The position numbers and the translations under genes are program-made. Below, piece by piece: positions 23,130 through 35,909 of a DNA stretch of 64,000 nucleotides. The notes under the pieces were generated by a model that saw only the letters and a list, made by a program, of their open reading frames with translations, did no database searches and had not been told where the DNA came from. Numbering within the stretch: the first letter of the stretch is position 1; every line of letters starts with the position of its first letter. This DNA is from Vermamoeba vermiformis (taxonomy: Eukaryota; Tubulinea; Echinamoebida), in contig JBEWZL010000152.1 in assembly GCA_045837725.1 (NCBI GenBank), forward strand, positions 248,001 to 312,000, given 5' to 3'.

Positions 23130-25634
23130 TTACTCAGCGCTCTCAGGGCTCAACCACTTGTCGAATGATCGGTAGAAGAACAAGCTCATGCGTTGATCCT
23201 TGTCAACCACGAGCAACTTCTCGATCAACTCTCGAGCGGTCTCAGGCAAAGATTGATACTCTTCAGCTTGCTTGTTGAATTCACCGGCGATAATCTTCTG
23301 AATCTTTTCGTCAGCTGAGGAACCTTGGAACACATCCACATTGCAGCCAGTGAACAATTTGTAAAGGCAGACACCCATGCACCAGACGTCGAATTGTTCT
23401 TCGTTGTTGAATCCACCGACAGTAGTGAAGGTCTCTGGTGGCATGTCGAACATATTAGCAGTGCCTGGGACGGTAGTGCTGGGTTTCTTGCGCGCATCCA
23501 ACCAGTCGATACACTTAATCTCCTCTGAATATCATATAGAAAATTAGAACTTGTAATATCAAGTGATGTTTGGTAAGTAAAAATTCTAAATGTAATTTTC
23601 TATTATTTCTACGGATTTTTTGAAATTGAGAAAAATGGATCTCGTTTTAAACTCGTTCAAGCGATTAAGCTTAGCATATTATCTTATTATATTAATATTA
23701 CTTACCAGTGAGAGGATTGATGATGAATTGATCGATGGTAGGACCGTGGGTTACGTAGTTCCAAGCCATGCGTTGTCCAAAGTCGAACAGATGCAAGACG
23801 AGCTTTCTCATATCCTTTTCAATGTCCTCGAAGGGCAGTCTTCGCATGACAGGCCCATCAATCATACGCTTCTCTTCCAACCATTGGCGAAGTGGTTTCC
23901 ACATCGGATGTACCGTACGCGCCTCGTAGACGTAACCGTTAGATACTCCAGACTTGAAGTAGTCTATGAATAAGGGTTCTCCGCCAAAGTTGTTGAGGTC
24001 GTTGTAGATCTCGTTCAAGCGATCCGAAGTCTCCTTGCAGAGCTCAAGATCTTCATGCTTAGTCTTGACGATAACGACCTCCTGTTCGTGGCCATTGAAG
24101 TCGACTTTACCGGTAAATCGTTCAGAAGCAACGCCAACAGGAGCGAAGTAATTGAAGGTCCATTCGGAGGAGCTAGCGGGAACTACATCCGTAAACTGAT
24201 CCATGAAAGTAGGTTCAGGAACTTCCTCGAACAAGAAAGAGACGTTCAAACCAGTGAATTGCAAGGTAAATCCATGGTTCTCGACTTGAATATTGATCTA
24301 ATAAGGAACGCGGTCAGATTCAGTGAACGAAATTCTTTTTCTGGATGTGGATTTGCCTTACCTTGCTAATCTCCTTGATAGGCAACTTATAGTCTTCAGT
24401 AAAATTCTTGAGCGTTGATTGGACTTTGCGAGCCAAATCGTCCTTCTTCAACTTCAACTTGCCTTGGATGGATTTGGAGGTCATCTTTTCCGCAGCTTCT
24501 ACCAAAGTAGCAAAGCGCAATTGGAATACGATGTTACGAAGAGCAGCCAAAACGCTGAAGCTGCGAATGAAGGGATTGGACTTGAGCAGCATATTAATTG
24601 TAGCGGCAGAGATCTCAACGCGGATGCCGAAGCGAAGAGCGAGCTCATTGAGATCGATCTCTTCAAGCCTAGCATAGATATATGTAAGTAACGTGCTATA
24701 TACGCATTGATAAAGACTTACGATTGCGACAACAAGAGATCGAATTGCAACTTGGAAAGATCTGCGCTTTGGATCATGCCAGCTAAAAAAGAAGAACGGT
24801 TAGCGCAATCCTTAGAGAGTACGTATAACTTCATTTAAGCACTTCTGAATATATTTGCTTACCTCCTTGTTTAGCGAAGGGACTTTCGTTGGAGAAGGTG
24901 AAATCCGCAACGTAACCAGGCTTGCCGTTGATGCTCGTATTCTCGAAGTGCGCAGTCTCGTACAAGGTGTTGCCCATCATGGTATTAATGAAGACGAAGA
25001 GGTTCTTAATCTTCTCAATTTCTTCAGCAGATGCGCCATCTTGCAAAAGGAATTCGAAGCGAGCCTTATTCTTCGAATCAGGTTGGGCATCGTAGGATAC
25101 ACGAGCGTGGATCTTAGCGGTATCAGGGTTCAGCTGTCCAATTTCAACGACCACATCTGCTGCGAACGCATCCGGATTCGATGTAGGAGCGATTGAGCTG
25201 TTGTTGTTGGATGAAGGAGCTACTACAGCAGAGCTAGACGATTTGAGCACTTGCTTTTCGGTCTGGATGTTCTCCTTGGCCTTCTTCATCAAGTACGTAA
25301 CGCTGCGCATCAGATTCGCTGATTGAAGTTTCGTCTTAATTTCCTTTAACTTATCTGTAGAATGGTTCTTAGCATTATTTTCCTTCTTTCCCCACCACTC
25401 GAAGAACTCGTCGAAGGAGATCGAGCCGTTGCCATCCTTGTCGAGTACAGCCAAGTACTTTTGAACTTCTTCTTCGGTCATGATCTCGCCCATAGCAAAA
25501 ACTAATTCGTGGAACTCTTTAGCATCAATTTCACCGCTGCCATCTGTGTCGAACAAGTTGAAGATCTCGCGTACTTTGGCTTTCAAAGCTTCTCTGCTTT
25601 GAGGATTAGCGTAAAGCACTTTATTGTTAAGCAT
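23130..25634 (-). CDS. EF-hand protein with C-terminal pseudokinase-like domain
   Basis: Five exons (24863-25634, 24722-24782, 24362-24668, 23706-24297, 23130-23524), 708 aa, phases consistent. Two canonical EF-hands lie near the N-terminus: DTDGSGEIDAKE and DKDGNGSISFDE, both with full Ca2+ ligands. An unassigned middle region with two related-looking segments follows. The C-terminal third looks like a protein kinase: GKV..HEQEVVIVKTK (VAIK lysine), CIDWLDA at the DFG position, MPPETF (APE) and FDVWCMGVCLYKLF (DxWxxG). The catalytic loop reads HGPTIDQFIIN: the HRD aspartate is Pro and the following Lys is lost, and DFG is DWL. So it is probably a Ca2+-regulated pseudokinase. Partner unknown. 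Confidence 0.7.
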
Positions 25635-26020
25635 GATCGATACTTTAATGAAGTAAATATAATCATTCAGTTGGCGACAGTTTTTTTTATAGTTGCGAGA
25701 TTTTTCGCGAGATATTTACTGTCCGCATTGTAATGTTAGGACATTCCCAAAATAGCCAATCTTATAATTTCGCGCGACAGAAAATCGGTAAACATGCAAT
25801 TCTGTTGTGACATCATCAACAACTGAGGACGTGGCACCTCAAATATGGGAACGAATGGAATTCTATTTCGATCTGGATCCACATCCACCCCGTACTGCAG
25901 TACTCGATCTGACTCATTATAGCGTGATCCTATAACATGCAACACGTATTAACACTAACAGTAAAAGCGGAATTATTCCAATATTTTTGGATTGAATTTA
26001 TTATTTACATGATTTACAGT
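25635..26020. other. Intergenic
   Basis: 386 bp between two genes on the minus strand. A minus-strand frame at 25736-25945 starts with TTG and shows no known domain, so it is not called. It presumably holds the promoter of the EF-hand gene and the 3' region of the nucleoporin gene. Confidence 0.5.
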
Positions 26021-27257
26021 TTATTCAGGCTTGCGCTCGTTATCCTCCTTCTTATCATTTTGATCGTTTTTCTCTTTATCCTCGGACTTGTTGAGCGCAG
26101 AGAATGTAGTTAACGGAGCGTTACTCGACTTGACCAAAGATCTTGTCGCTTGATCCAAAATTGAACGAGCCAAATCCGGTTCCACTTCCAGCCAAGTTAT
26201 TATTCGTATTCGCAGCACTCATCTTATTGTCAGTCAAGCCAAAGTCTGAGCCCAATCGTTTGGTCATTGATGCCTCGCCAAACTGAATGCCTTGGAACTC
26301 GAACTTTGGTTGTTCTGTTTCTGTGTTCTTTGATGCATCTGTTGATGCTGGCACATTGAGCGATGATGGCGTAAATGAGAACGATGAAGGTGCGAAGGAG
26401 TACGATGTAGTTGATGATGATGTGTTGGACGTGCTCGTGTTCTTGGGCTTGACAGGCTTGTCGTCATCGCTGTCACTGTCTTCGTCGTCGCTCTCGTCAG
26501 GGATCGGGTTGCGACTCTTTTTCTGAGGTTTGTTTGGCGTCGATTGCGTTGGCTGTTGGGTAGAAGGAGCACCAAGGGCACTGCCAAAGTTCATTGAGAA
26601 CGGCGAGGCTTTGTTCGTGCTAGTGTTGCCAAAACCAAAGTTGAAAGACGGTGTCGGAGCTTGGGTCTCGGGCTTTGTCTCTTCGGTCTGACCAAACTTA
26701 AATGTCGCTGCACCCATTGCTGACAAATCAAACTTCGGTGCTTCATTCTTTGGCTCATCCTTCTTAGCCTCCGGTTGACCAAAACTTCCGGATCCGAATG
26801 AAGGAGTATTGGTACCGAACGAGGGTGTTCCAAAGCCAAAGCCGAAGCCAGTTGAAGGCGTCTCGGGTTTCTTCTCTTCGGGCTTAGCTTCTTCCTTCGC
26901 CTTCTCTTCGGACTGCTCTGACTCCTTTGGTTTGTCTTCAGGCTTCGTTTGTCCGAACGAGAACGAAGGAGTGTTGCCGAAACCTAAGGCCAAAGCCTGT
27001 TGTTGGCGCAGAGGACTCTTGTTGTTGTGAAGCACCAAAGCCGAACGAAGGAGTGTTGCTAAAGCCCGTGAAGTCAAAACTGAGCTTCTCTTTCGGAGCT
27101 GCGGAAGTGTCCGTGCTCGTGCTTGGGGCAGGGAAGTTGAATGCAAACGGCTTTTGCTCTTCTTTCTTCTCTTCAGGAGCAGGTTTATCCTCAACTTTAA
27201 GTTCAGCTTGAGGCTTCTCTTCACTCTTGGCCTCGTGCTCGAGCTCCAGCGGGCTTA
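26021..27257 (-). pseudogene. Frame-broken FG-repeat tail of the nucleoporin (duplicate copy)
   Basis: Past the TGA at about 27258 the minus strand still reads as FG-nucleoporin protein, but in shifting frames: one frame gives FDFTGFSNTPSFGFGAS, then about 26995 the frame moves to FGNTPSFSFGQT and on to KIFGQV, then near 26135 to SNAPLTTFSALNKSEDKE, ending in TAA at 26021-26023. No GT...AG intron explains the shifts. Its 26129-26508 part is a near-identical copy of 28776-29155. It is either a decayed duplicate or a real C-terminus spoiled by assembly errors in repeats. Confidence 0.6.
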
Positions 27258-30200
27258 TCAGAAATCAGCTTGATCCTCGTGCTTCTCCTCCGTGCTCTCG
27301 GCCTTAGATTCATCAGAGCCTTGTGCTTCGGCCTTTTCCGATTTCTGCTCGGCGTTGTTGTGCTGTTGCTCTTCAGCAGGTTCAGAGGACTGATCGACAT
27401 TGCTCGTGTCAACGTTTTCTTCAGCGGGTTGGACCTCAAGAGCTTTTTCTTCAGGCTTGTCTTGTGCTGGTTCGTTGGACTTGTCCTCATCATTAGACTC
27501 GTCGATTTGTGAAGAGACAATGGATCCAGGCGGTGACATAAGAGTTGAGGCAAACAACGGGTTGTCGTGCTCAGATCCAAAGTGTGATCCACGTTCAACT
27601 TGTTTCCAGCCAGTCGATTCAACAGACATGTTTGAGCCTTCGAGCACTGAGACGCTCAGTTCAGATTGCGACTCGTCTGATCTAACAGAGTCCGTGACGT
27701 CCTTGTTCAATGACTCTTCAACATGACTGTCCGACACGAGTGATGGCACGTCACTGGGAACCGACTCAACAGCACTGCCTTCAACAGCACTCTTTTCATC
27801 AGTCTGTTCGGACTTGTCTTCAACTGCACTGTCAGTCTTAGGCTCTTCAGTTGGCTCTGCTTGCTGATTAGTGTTGTTCGAGTTGCTCGTCTCAGTCTTC
27901 TCTTCAGTGCTGCCTTTGTACTCTTCGGCAGCCGGTTGTTCGACTTGCTTCTCCTCAGGCTGGTTCTTTTTCTTCAGCACACTACGCAAGTCCACACCAG
28001 CTGCCATGCCCGGCAAGGCAAAGCCAAAGCCAAGTTTAGGCTTGGCAGGACTAGGCTCTTGTTCTGTAGTTACCACGTTAGCTATGTCATTTGCAAAGTT
28101 CGTCGATCTTACCTTCAGGCTCGTCTTTAGGCTCTGCTTCATCAACAGAAATTTCAGTTGGTTTGTCTTCAACTTCAGGCTCGGTCTCTTCCTTCTTCTC
28201 AAAAGCAGGAGGATGGCCAGGCTTACGACGATTTTTAGGGCCAGCAGCACGTTGGAACTGAATGTAGAATTGTTAGCTGGTTCAAAAGTGTCACTAAAAT
28301 AAAAGTATCACGTACGTGACTCAAAGTCGCTGTGTGCTTCTCATCAATTGCATCAGTGACGTTATGCTCGCCTTCGTGCGGGTCATCATCACTCGCTGAA
28401 GCAGGGTCTGAATCACTGCCTTCATCGTGACTCGCTTCAACTGTAGTGTTGACGGACTCGGAGACACTGTCATGGACTGACTGGCTTACTGATTGACTCT
28501 CTTGTGACTCGCTAATCACGGAGTCATTAACGCTTGGCTCTTCAACCTTCTCTTTTTCGTCCTTAGCCTCGGGCTGCTCAGACTTTTCTTCCTTATCACC
28601 GTGCTTTGGTTCGTCAGTCTCGTGTTTGTCGTCCTTAATTTCAGGTTCCTCGGGCTTTTCAGCCTTGTCCTCGTGTTTAGTCTCACCAGTCTTGTCCTTG
28701 TTATCATCTTTCTTCTCTTCTTTCTGGTCATCGGACTTTGAGAGCGAAGAGAAGGTCGTCAAAGGCGCAGCACTCACTTGACCAAAGATCTTGTCGCTTG
28801 ATCCGAAGTTGAACGAGCCAAATCCGGTTCCACTTCCAGCCAAGTTGTCATTGTTGTTAGCAGCACTCATCTTATTGTCAGTCAAGCCAAAGTCTGAGCC
28901 CAATCGTTTGGTCATTGATGCCTCGCCAAACTGAATGCCTTGGAACTCGAACTTTGGTTGTTCTGTTTCTGCGTTCTTTGATGCATCTGTTGATGCTGGC
29001 ACACTGAACGATGATGGTGTAAATGAGAACGATGAAGGTGCGAAGGAGTACGAGGTGGCTGATGATGATGTGTTGGACGTGCTCGTGTTCTTGGGCTTGA
29101 CAGGCTTGTCGTCATCGCTGTCACTGTCTTCGTCATCACTCTCGTCAGGGATGGGCTTCATAGGGTCCTTCAAGTGCTTCGAGGGCTTGTCTTGAGCTGC
29201 CTTGTCTTTCTCCAACAAGCCACCACCGAACGAAAAACCAAAGCTCGGTTGTGGTGCCTCATCGGGTTTCTTCTCTTCCGTCTGACCGAACTTAAACGTC
29301 GCTGCACCCATGGCTGACAAATCAAACTTTGGTGCTTCAGTGCTTTCTTGTGGCTTTTCAGACACTTTCGGCTCTTCAGGCTTCTTTTCCTCGGACTTGG
29401 TCTCAGTAGCAGGATGACCGAACGAGAACGAAGGAGTGGATCCAGTGCCGAACGACGGAGTTCCAAAACCAAAGCCAAAGCCTGTTGACGAACCACTTTC
29501 AGGCTTCTTTTCCTCGGGCTTGTTCTCTTCATGTTTCTTTTCTTCATCAGACTTTGCTTCAACCTTAGTCTCTTCAGCCTTTGTCTCTGGCTTGGTCTCG
29601 GTAGTTTGACCGAATGAGAATGACGGTGTTGTGGCACCAAATGAAGGAGTACCTCCGAATCCAAAGCCTGTTGATGAACCGCTTTCAGGCTTCTTTTCTT
29701 CAGACTTGATTTCAGCAGGCTGGCCGAATGAGAATGAAGGAGTGTTGGTGGTAGAATGAAGGAGTGCCGCCGAAACCAAAACTGAAGCCAGTTGAAGGTA
29801 CTTCAGCCTTCTCTTCCTCGGGCTTGGTTTCACCCTTTGGTTTCTCTTCGACAGTCTTGGAGTCCTTGTCATCAGTCTTGGTATGTTTGTCTTCGGCCTT
29901 TTGTTCGTCAGAAGGCTCTTTATCTTCATCCTCGTGAGAGCTGTCTCCTTCTTCGGAGTCAACTTCCGAATTATCTTCATGAACCGCTTCGTTTGTGTTA
30001 CTCTCTTCAGGCTTGTCCTTTTCAGTTGGTGTCTCTGAGGTAACAAGCTCTTTAGGCTCCTCAGTCTTCGTCTCGGTAGGTTCAGACGTGGCTGATTGGC
30101 CAAATGAGAACGAAGGGGCTGTGGCGCCGAATGACGGAGTTGATCCGAATCCAAAACCAGTTGAGGGAGTCTCAGGCTTTGCCGTTTCGGTCTTTTCTTC

Positions 30201-33200
30201 CTTTGGCTTGTCACTTGAAGTGGCACCAAAGTTAAAACCGAAGCTGGGAGTGGCGGTCTTGTCCTCTGCTTTCGCATCCGGCTTGTTGGTTTCTTGCTCG
30301 GTCTTAGCAGGTTGTCCAAACGAGAATGAAGGCGCGGTAGTACCAAATCCGAAGCCAAAGCCGGCAGAAGGCGTAGCATTATCGCCCTTCTTTTCTTCAG
30401 GATTTTGTTCCTTTGGTTTGTCGGATGTGACTATACCAAAGCCACCAAAGACAGGAGCAGCTTCATCCTTCTTTGATTCAGTATTGTCACTCTTAAGAGT
30501 TTGCCCGAATGAGAACGATGGAGCGCCGAAGCCAAATCCAGTTTCGGACTTGTTCTCTTCAGCCTTTGGCTTCTCGCTTGCGGGAACACCAAAATTAAAT
30601 CCAATTGAAGGCTTATCTTCAGATTTCTTCTCTTCAGGCTTTGTTTCAGCGGGCTTAGCCTCCGTAGATTTTCCGCCGAGAGAAAATGCTGGTACGCCGT
30701 TAAACGGACCTTGACCTTCTTCATCATCAGGCTGCTCAGGCTCGAGTTTTGGCGTAAAAGACTCGAAAGAAAGCTTGGGGCTTGCGGCAGGTAATTCAGG
30801 AGTCTTATCCTTGGGCTCACCGGTGAATGAAAATGATCCGAAACCAAATCCAGGTTCTGGTTTCTTTTCTTCGGTCTTATCAAGCTGTCTAGGGCTGAAT
30901 GAGAATACTGGAGCAGGAGACTCCGGTCTCTTTTCCTCCTTTGTCTTGTTGGTCGGAGATCCAAAGCTGATCGAAGGAACCTCCGCCTTCTTTTCTTCCG
31001 TAGGCTTGTCTTGTACACCAAACGAAGGAGTACCAGTTCCAAAGCTAAATTGTGGCACAATTGGATACTTTGGTGGAGCAGAAGTAGGTTGAACTTTGGG
31101 TTTGTTGTCAGGCTTTGTTGGCGTGGATGTGAGAGGCACGTCGTCGCTATCACGTGGCTTAGCCGTAGGAGTAGGGCCTGTAAACCATCCATCAGAGTCA
31201 TCGCTATGATCGCTCTCCTCGCTTTCTTCGCGCTCTTCATCCTCCTCTTCGTGTTCTGAATCCGTCTCCTCGCCGCTCTTTTCCTCGCTCGGATCTTGAT
31301 CTGACCTTTGAGAAGACGATAGCGACATGGTGTCTTTAAAGAGCTCGTTACGCTCAGATCCAAAGTGTGATCCTCGCTCTTCGCGCCAACCAGCAGACTC
31401 GACCGATCGATCGGACTTCATCAGTTCTGACGCACTCATCTCCGATTTGACAGATGAGCCGAGTGTGCTTTGTGCTGGCGATTGATTGTCTGGCTTAGCA
31501 CTGCCAAAATCGAATGATTGTGGAGCGTTACTTGGCTTACTCGCGTTGAAATTGAACGGTGAACTGTTATCTACCAACGTCGCGACCGCGCTAGATTTTT
31601 TCTCTTCCGCGGGCTTTGTAGGAGCAAAAGCAAACGGTGATTGAGTGCTCTTATCTGCAGGCTTATTATCAAAGCCAAAGAAAGGCGTTGATGTTGCAGC
31701 TCCATTGCTCTCAGTCTTCTTATCTTCAGGCTTATTTGCTGATGTCTTTGAAGCCGTAGAGTTGAAATCAAACGAGAAATTTCCAGCGCTCGGCTTGCTC
31801 TCCGCTTGATCTTTCGGCTTGTCAGTGCCGCTAGATGTTGGAGCTGGGCCAAATGAGAACGGAGACGCGGAGGTTGAAGGAGTGCCAAATCCAAATGCAG
31901 GCGTCTTGTCCGTGGACGGGGCACCAAAGCCGAATGCAGACGCCGTTGTACCTCCAGTCTTGTTGTCCGTTGAAGGTGCGCCAAAGCCAAAAGGTGCCGT
32001 GGTAGTGCTACCAGTCTTGTTGTCCGTTGTAGGAGCACCAAACGTGAACGGTGAAGCACCGCCTGAAGGTGCAGGTGTCGGTGTAACAGCCACTGAAGGA
32101 GCACCAAAATCAAAGGTCTGTGCATTACGCAACACTTCAGCTCGACTAGGCTTAGCAGGACTAGTCTTCGGCTGAACAATGTTTGGAGACACGATCTTTG
32201 TAGGAATTGGTGGGAAGTTTGTCGTTGCTGAAATCAAACTGGCTTTCTTTTGCGGATCCAGATCTGTGTCTGACAACTGACGTTTCTTCTTTTGAGGCTT
32301 TGACTCGTCATTTGAATCTTCGTCTTTATCTTTATAGCTTTCCTTTGGCGGTGACGGGATTGGAATGTCAGTCTTGATGACGGCCGTGGGAACGCTTGGC
32401 TTGGTCGGTGGTGCGTTGACTACTGGCACTGTGGGCGATGTGATAAATTGAATTCGGCTTGGCGTTGGCAATGTAGCTGGCGTTGGCTTTGCAACAGGGG
32501 TGCCAACGTTGAAATTGTTGCCAAACAAGTTAGTCTGTGATGGTGGCTTTGTCTCGGGTGTCGAGATCTGGTCTCCGCCAAAGTCCAACTTTCGTGCGGG
32601 TGGCGGGGACTCGTGCTTCTTGGCCGGCATATTAAACATGCTGGGCGTGCTAGGAGTGCTGGGCGTAACGCTACCCTTTGAGCTCGACAATTGCAAAGCT
32701 TCACTGCGGAGTTTTTTCAAGTCTGACAATTGCTGCTCACGTCGGCGTTTGGCTGAAGCAGTCGGTGTCATGTCCACAGCGGGAGAAATAAACGGCTGAG
32801 TGTCAAAAACAGACGGTGTGCCGGGTGTCATGGGAGTCAAATTAGTGTTCTCCAGTTCCATGGGATCACCACGGAGAGCATGAAGTTCGTTCTTGAGCTG
32901 TTCTAATTTCTTTTGTTCTTCTTCTTTCGTGAACGAAAAATCGCTTGAACGCTTCATGTACTGTTCAGCTCGTTGCAAAAACTCCTTTCTGTGGTTCATT
33001 TCGTTAGCACTGGAAGTCTATTAAGCGGTCATAATGCTTACCTTTGTGATGATTGGAACTGAGACAAAGACAACTCGATCAACAGCAAGTACGAAGAACT
33101 CGTGCCCAGATTGTTGACACAAGCCATGGCTTTAGTGTAATCATTGATTTTCAACGCTCGTTTCGCCAATGTTTCCAAGATATTTCGTGCGTCATCAAGC

Positions 33201-35909
33201 ATTGCTTGTTTGTCACTAAGAAGGTAAATATTATTAGAATAAGAACACCATAATGGACTTTAACGAATCTTACCTTTGTACGATGGAATTGTTGACACGT
33301 GTCTCCAAAAGTTGACGCAATTGTTTCACGAGCTTTTTGCCCAAGTTGATCGTATACTTTTCATAAACAGGCGCGAATTCTTTTTGCAGCTCGGTCTCGG
33401 GGTCAATGCAACGACCACTGTAGAGCTTGGTCAAGAAATAAAGTGACGGATTATCACTTGGTCCAATTCTAAAAAGTGTGCGTTAGTCTTACTTTCCATT
33501 ACTATAAAATTGTTCTATTCATACCTAATCTTGTCAATCCAGTGGGCGATGCTAGTAACCGAGGGCAAATCTTCGTGCTTGGTCCACGGCGCGTCTAATT
33601 TCTTTTTGCTAGACAGAATTCTGATCGCCTTTCGACTGTCACGCCAAAGCGGGTCATTGGCGTTGATGGCAGGTGTCAAAAGTGTCACATAGAAATACGT
33701 GATAAAATCGACTACGTGAGGCGAAGACATCTCGCGGTAAATGTTCGTGTCAATTTTGGGCAGATCCAAGCCAAACAAAGTGTTGAAAATTTCTTCAATA
33801 ACGCCGTGTAACTTGTTCTCGTGATAAAATCCACAAACGCGCAACACGCTGTCAATGTTATCAGCGTATTCAGGAGTCGAAGTGAGAATTTGCAAGTCTA
33901 GGCCCTTCGTTGAATTCAACAACCCATCGATGTCAAATGACGCCAATTGTTCTTCGTCCAAATGACCTTTGTACGTGTTGATTAAGCTCCAAAGTTGCTT
34001 GCCAACTTCGCTACGTCGCTGAAGTGTGGACATTTTGCTCTCAGCAGGAAAATCTGTAACAAAACAGAATTAGCCCTGCAAAAGATGACTTTCACGTGAG
34101 AAACGTACTGTTAAAACATTTGTTAAGTCTTGCAAATGCTTCTCGCAATGCAGTCGTTTGTTCTTCGCTGGAAGTGGTTTGACTCGCCTCGCGAATGAAC
34201 GTCGAGGCGTAATGTTGATCGACACGTGCAGCGTATTCCTAATAAGGCAATGAGTTAATAATACTGTAATCGTATAGTAGGTCCCGGGCTTACATCAATA
34301 GCATAGGTCCAATATAGCTCATCATCTTCGTCGAGCTGTGCAGGAGGGTTTTCTCGAGCAGATCTCACCAGATCCTCGAACTCTTTGCACTTAGTCATGC
34401 TTAAAGTATAGAAGCTATTCAACCATTAGCACCATATATATATATATCGTCTATTATACTTACTTTGAATCAATAAATAGTTTGGTGTATCGGTCGGCAA
34501 AGTGCATCCACGCCAACACAATTTCGTGCATTTGAACTGTTTGATCAGAATCATCGTCCATTGCATCATCTATATTATATTATTAGCATCGTATTACTAT
34601 AGTAATATAATATAAGCGTATAATTACCTTGTTGTTTTTCTTTGTGTTTTTGGATCAGTCGCGATAAGAAATGCAAGCCCCATTCCCACCATCGAATATT
34701 TGTTTCAAAATATCGATTGCACTTTTCAAAGTGTTGGAATATACTACCAAGATAATATTATTAATGCTAATAATTATTTTTGAAACGTTTTTTTGAGTGA
34801 CTTACGAAAAATATGACTCGCGTGCTTCGAGGGCCTCCAAGTACTGAATATTAATGCCTAAATGCTTGGGATAATGAACGAGACCTGCTGCGGCCTGTTC
34901 GAACACTTTGCTCGCATCTGCAAATGAAAATTATCAAATTTAACTCGTGTTCGATGTATTCAAAAGTGACGTGTGAGGACTTACTTGACAGCTTCAAAAT
35001 TTCAATGCGGTTTTGAATAATTTCGGCTTTTTCATCATTATTGGCCTTAGTCTCAGCTCTATATTATAATTAATGCCTATTCATGATAAAAATTACTCAT
35101 CATAAGGCGTACCTGTCAAGCCAAAAGTTGGCCTCGGCAATGTTTTTGACTTGCAAATAGAGCGATGATAATTTGAGCATCAATCTTATTTGCGAGTCGT
35201 CTATGGATAAGGACCTATTTTTAGAAATTTAAACGTCAGAATATTTCCTTATTTGTCGCAACAAAAGACTCATAAAAAGTTGCTACTTTTTTGTGCAAAC
35301 TGAAAAGTGTTTGTTAAATTTACGTATTATCGCATAAATATATAAGTATAATTACCTATTATAAGCTTTAATAGCGTCATTAGGGCAGTTCAGCTCTTCG
35401 TATATTTGTCCGAGCAAATTGTAGCCCTAAAAAAAATACTCTGGTTAAATAATATTGCTCTACTAACACGACGGTAATGCCGTAATGCTAAATATTGCCT
35501 TATTCGTAATTTTAAATATTAAATATTTTTTTTGGCGCGTGAATTACCTTGACGTCCTGTGTTTTGATAGCCAAATACTCCTCTAAATAATTCTTCGCAT
35601 CTGCTTTTTCTCCAGCTTCGTATAATTTAAAAGCAAAAGAGAAATAATAGCTCTTTTTCTGTTGAGAAAGAATAAACGTCAGATCTTGATCTAAATAATT
35701 TAAAAAATGTAGGAGATTTTTTAATTGTATAATAAGGTAGAAAAAACGGTATTTATTGTCCATTTAGCACTTTTATATGTGAATTAAATGGCTAGAAAAA
35801 TTTTAAAAAATTCCATAAGAGAGTGGATTGAGGTTCTTACCTGTGCAGGAGAAGGATTAGAACCCACTAGAGTCTTAATTAATTGCTGTAAGTCTTTGGC
35901 TTTCGACAT
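27258..35909 (-). CDS. RanBP2/Nup358-like TPR + FG-repeat nucleoporin
   Basis: A many-exon gene starting at ATG 35909. The N-terminus MSKAKDLQQLIKTLVGSNPS..Q, then YYFSFAFKLYEAGEKADAKN and GYNLLGQIYEELNCPNDAI, tracks the TPR start of RanBP2 (human GSTPSPRQ, AKLYYEAKEYDLAK, FLGLLYELEENTDKA). A helical solenoid of several hundred residues follows (exons to about 33000). From 32999 down is a huge disordered FG region: repeats of FSFG, FGFG, TPSF and acidic Lys/Glu spacers. Two introns near 28312-28254 and 28129-28081 fit in frame. No Ran-binding domain, zinc finger or cyclophilin domain was seen. One frame break lies at about 29745. Likely place: nuclear pore, cytoplasmic face by analogy. An alternative is an unrelated TPR-FG Nup. 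Confidence 0.7.
28776..29155 (-). repeat. Duplicated FG-nucleoporin module (copy of 26129-26508)
   Basis: About 380 bp encoding IPDESDDEDSDSDDDKPVKP through GEASMTKRLGSDFGLTDNK to KIFGQV occur twice, 2.6 kb apart, with roughly 20 mismatches by eye. Long stretches of 50 bp or more are identical at the DNA level. Confidence 0.88.

Noticed and set aside
25736-25945. 69-codon minus-strand ORF
   Set aside because: It begins with TTG, has no in-frame upstream exon or known domain, and lies in a promoter-sized gap.
28235-30379. Long minus-strand ORF read as one separate gene
   Set aside because: Its upstream third overlaps FG coding sequence in another frame and is Arg/Leu-rich shadow; only the part below about 29745 is real nucleoporin sequence.
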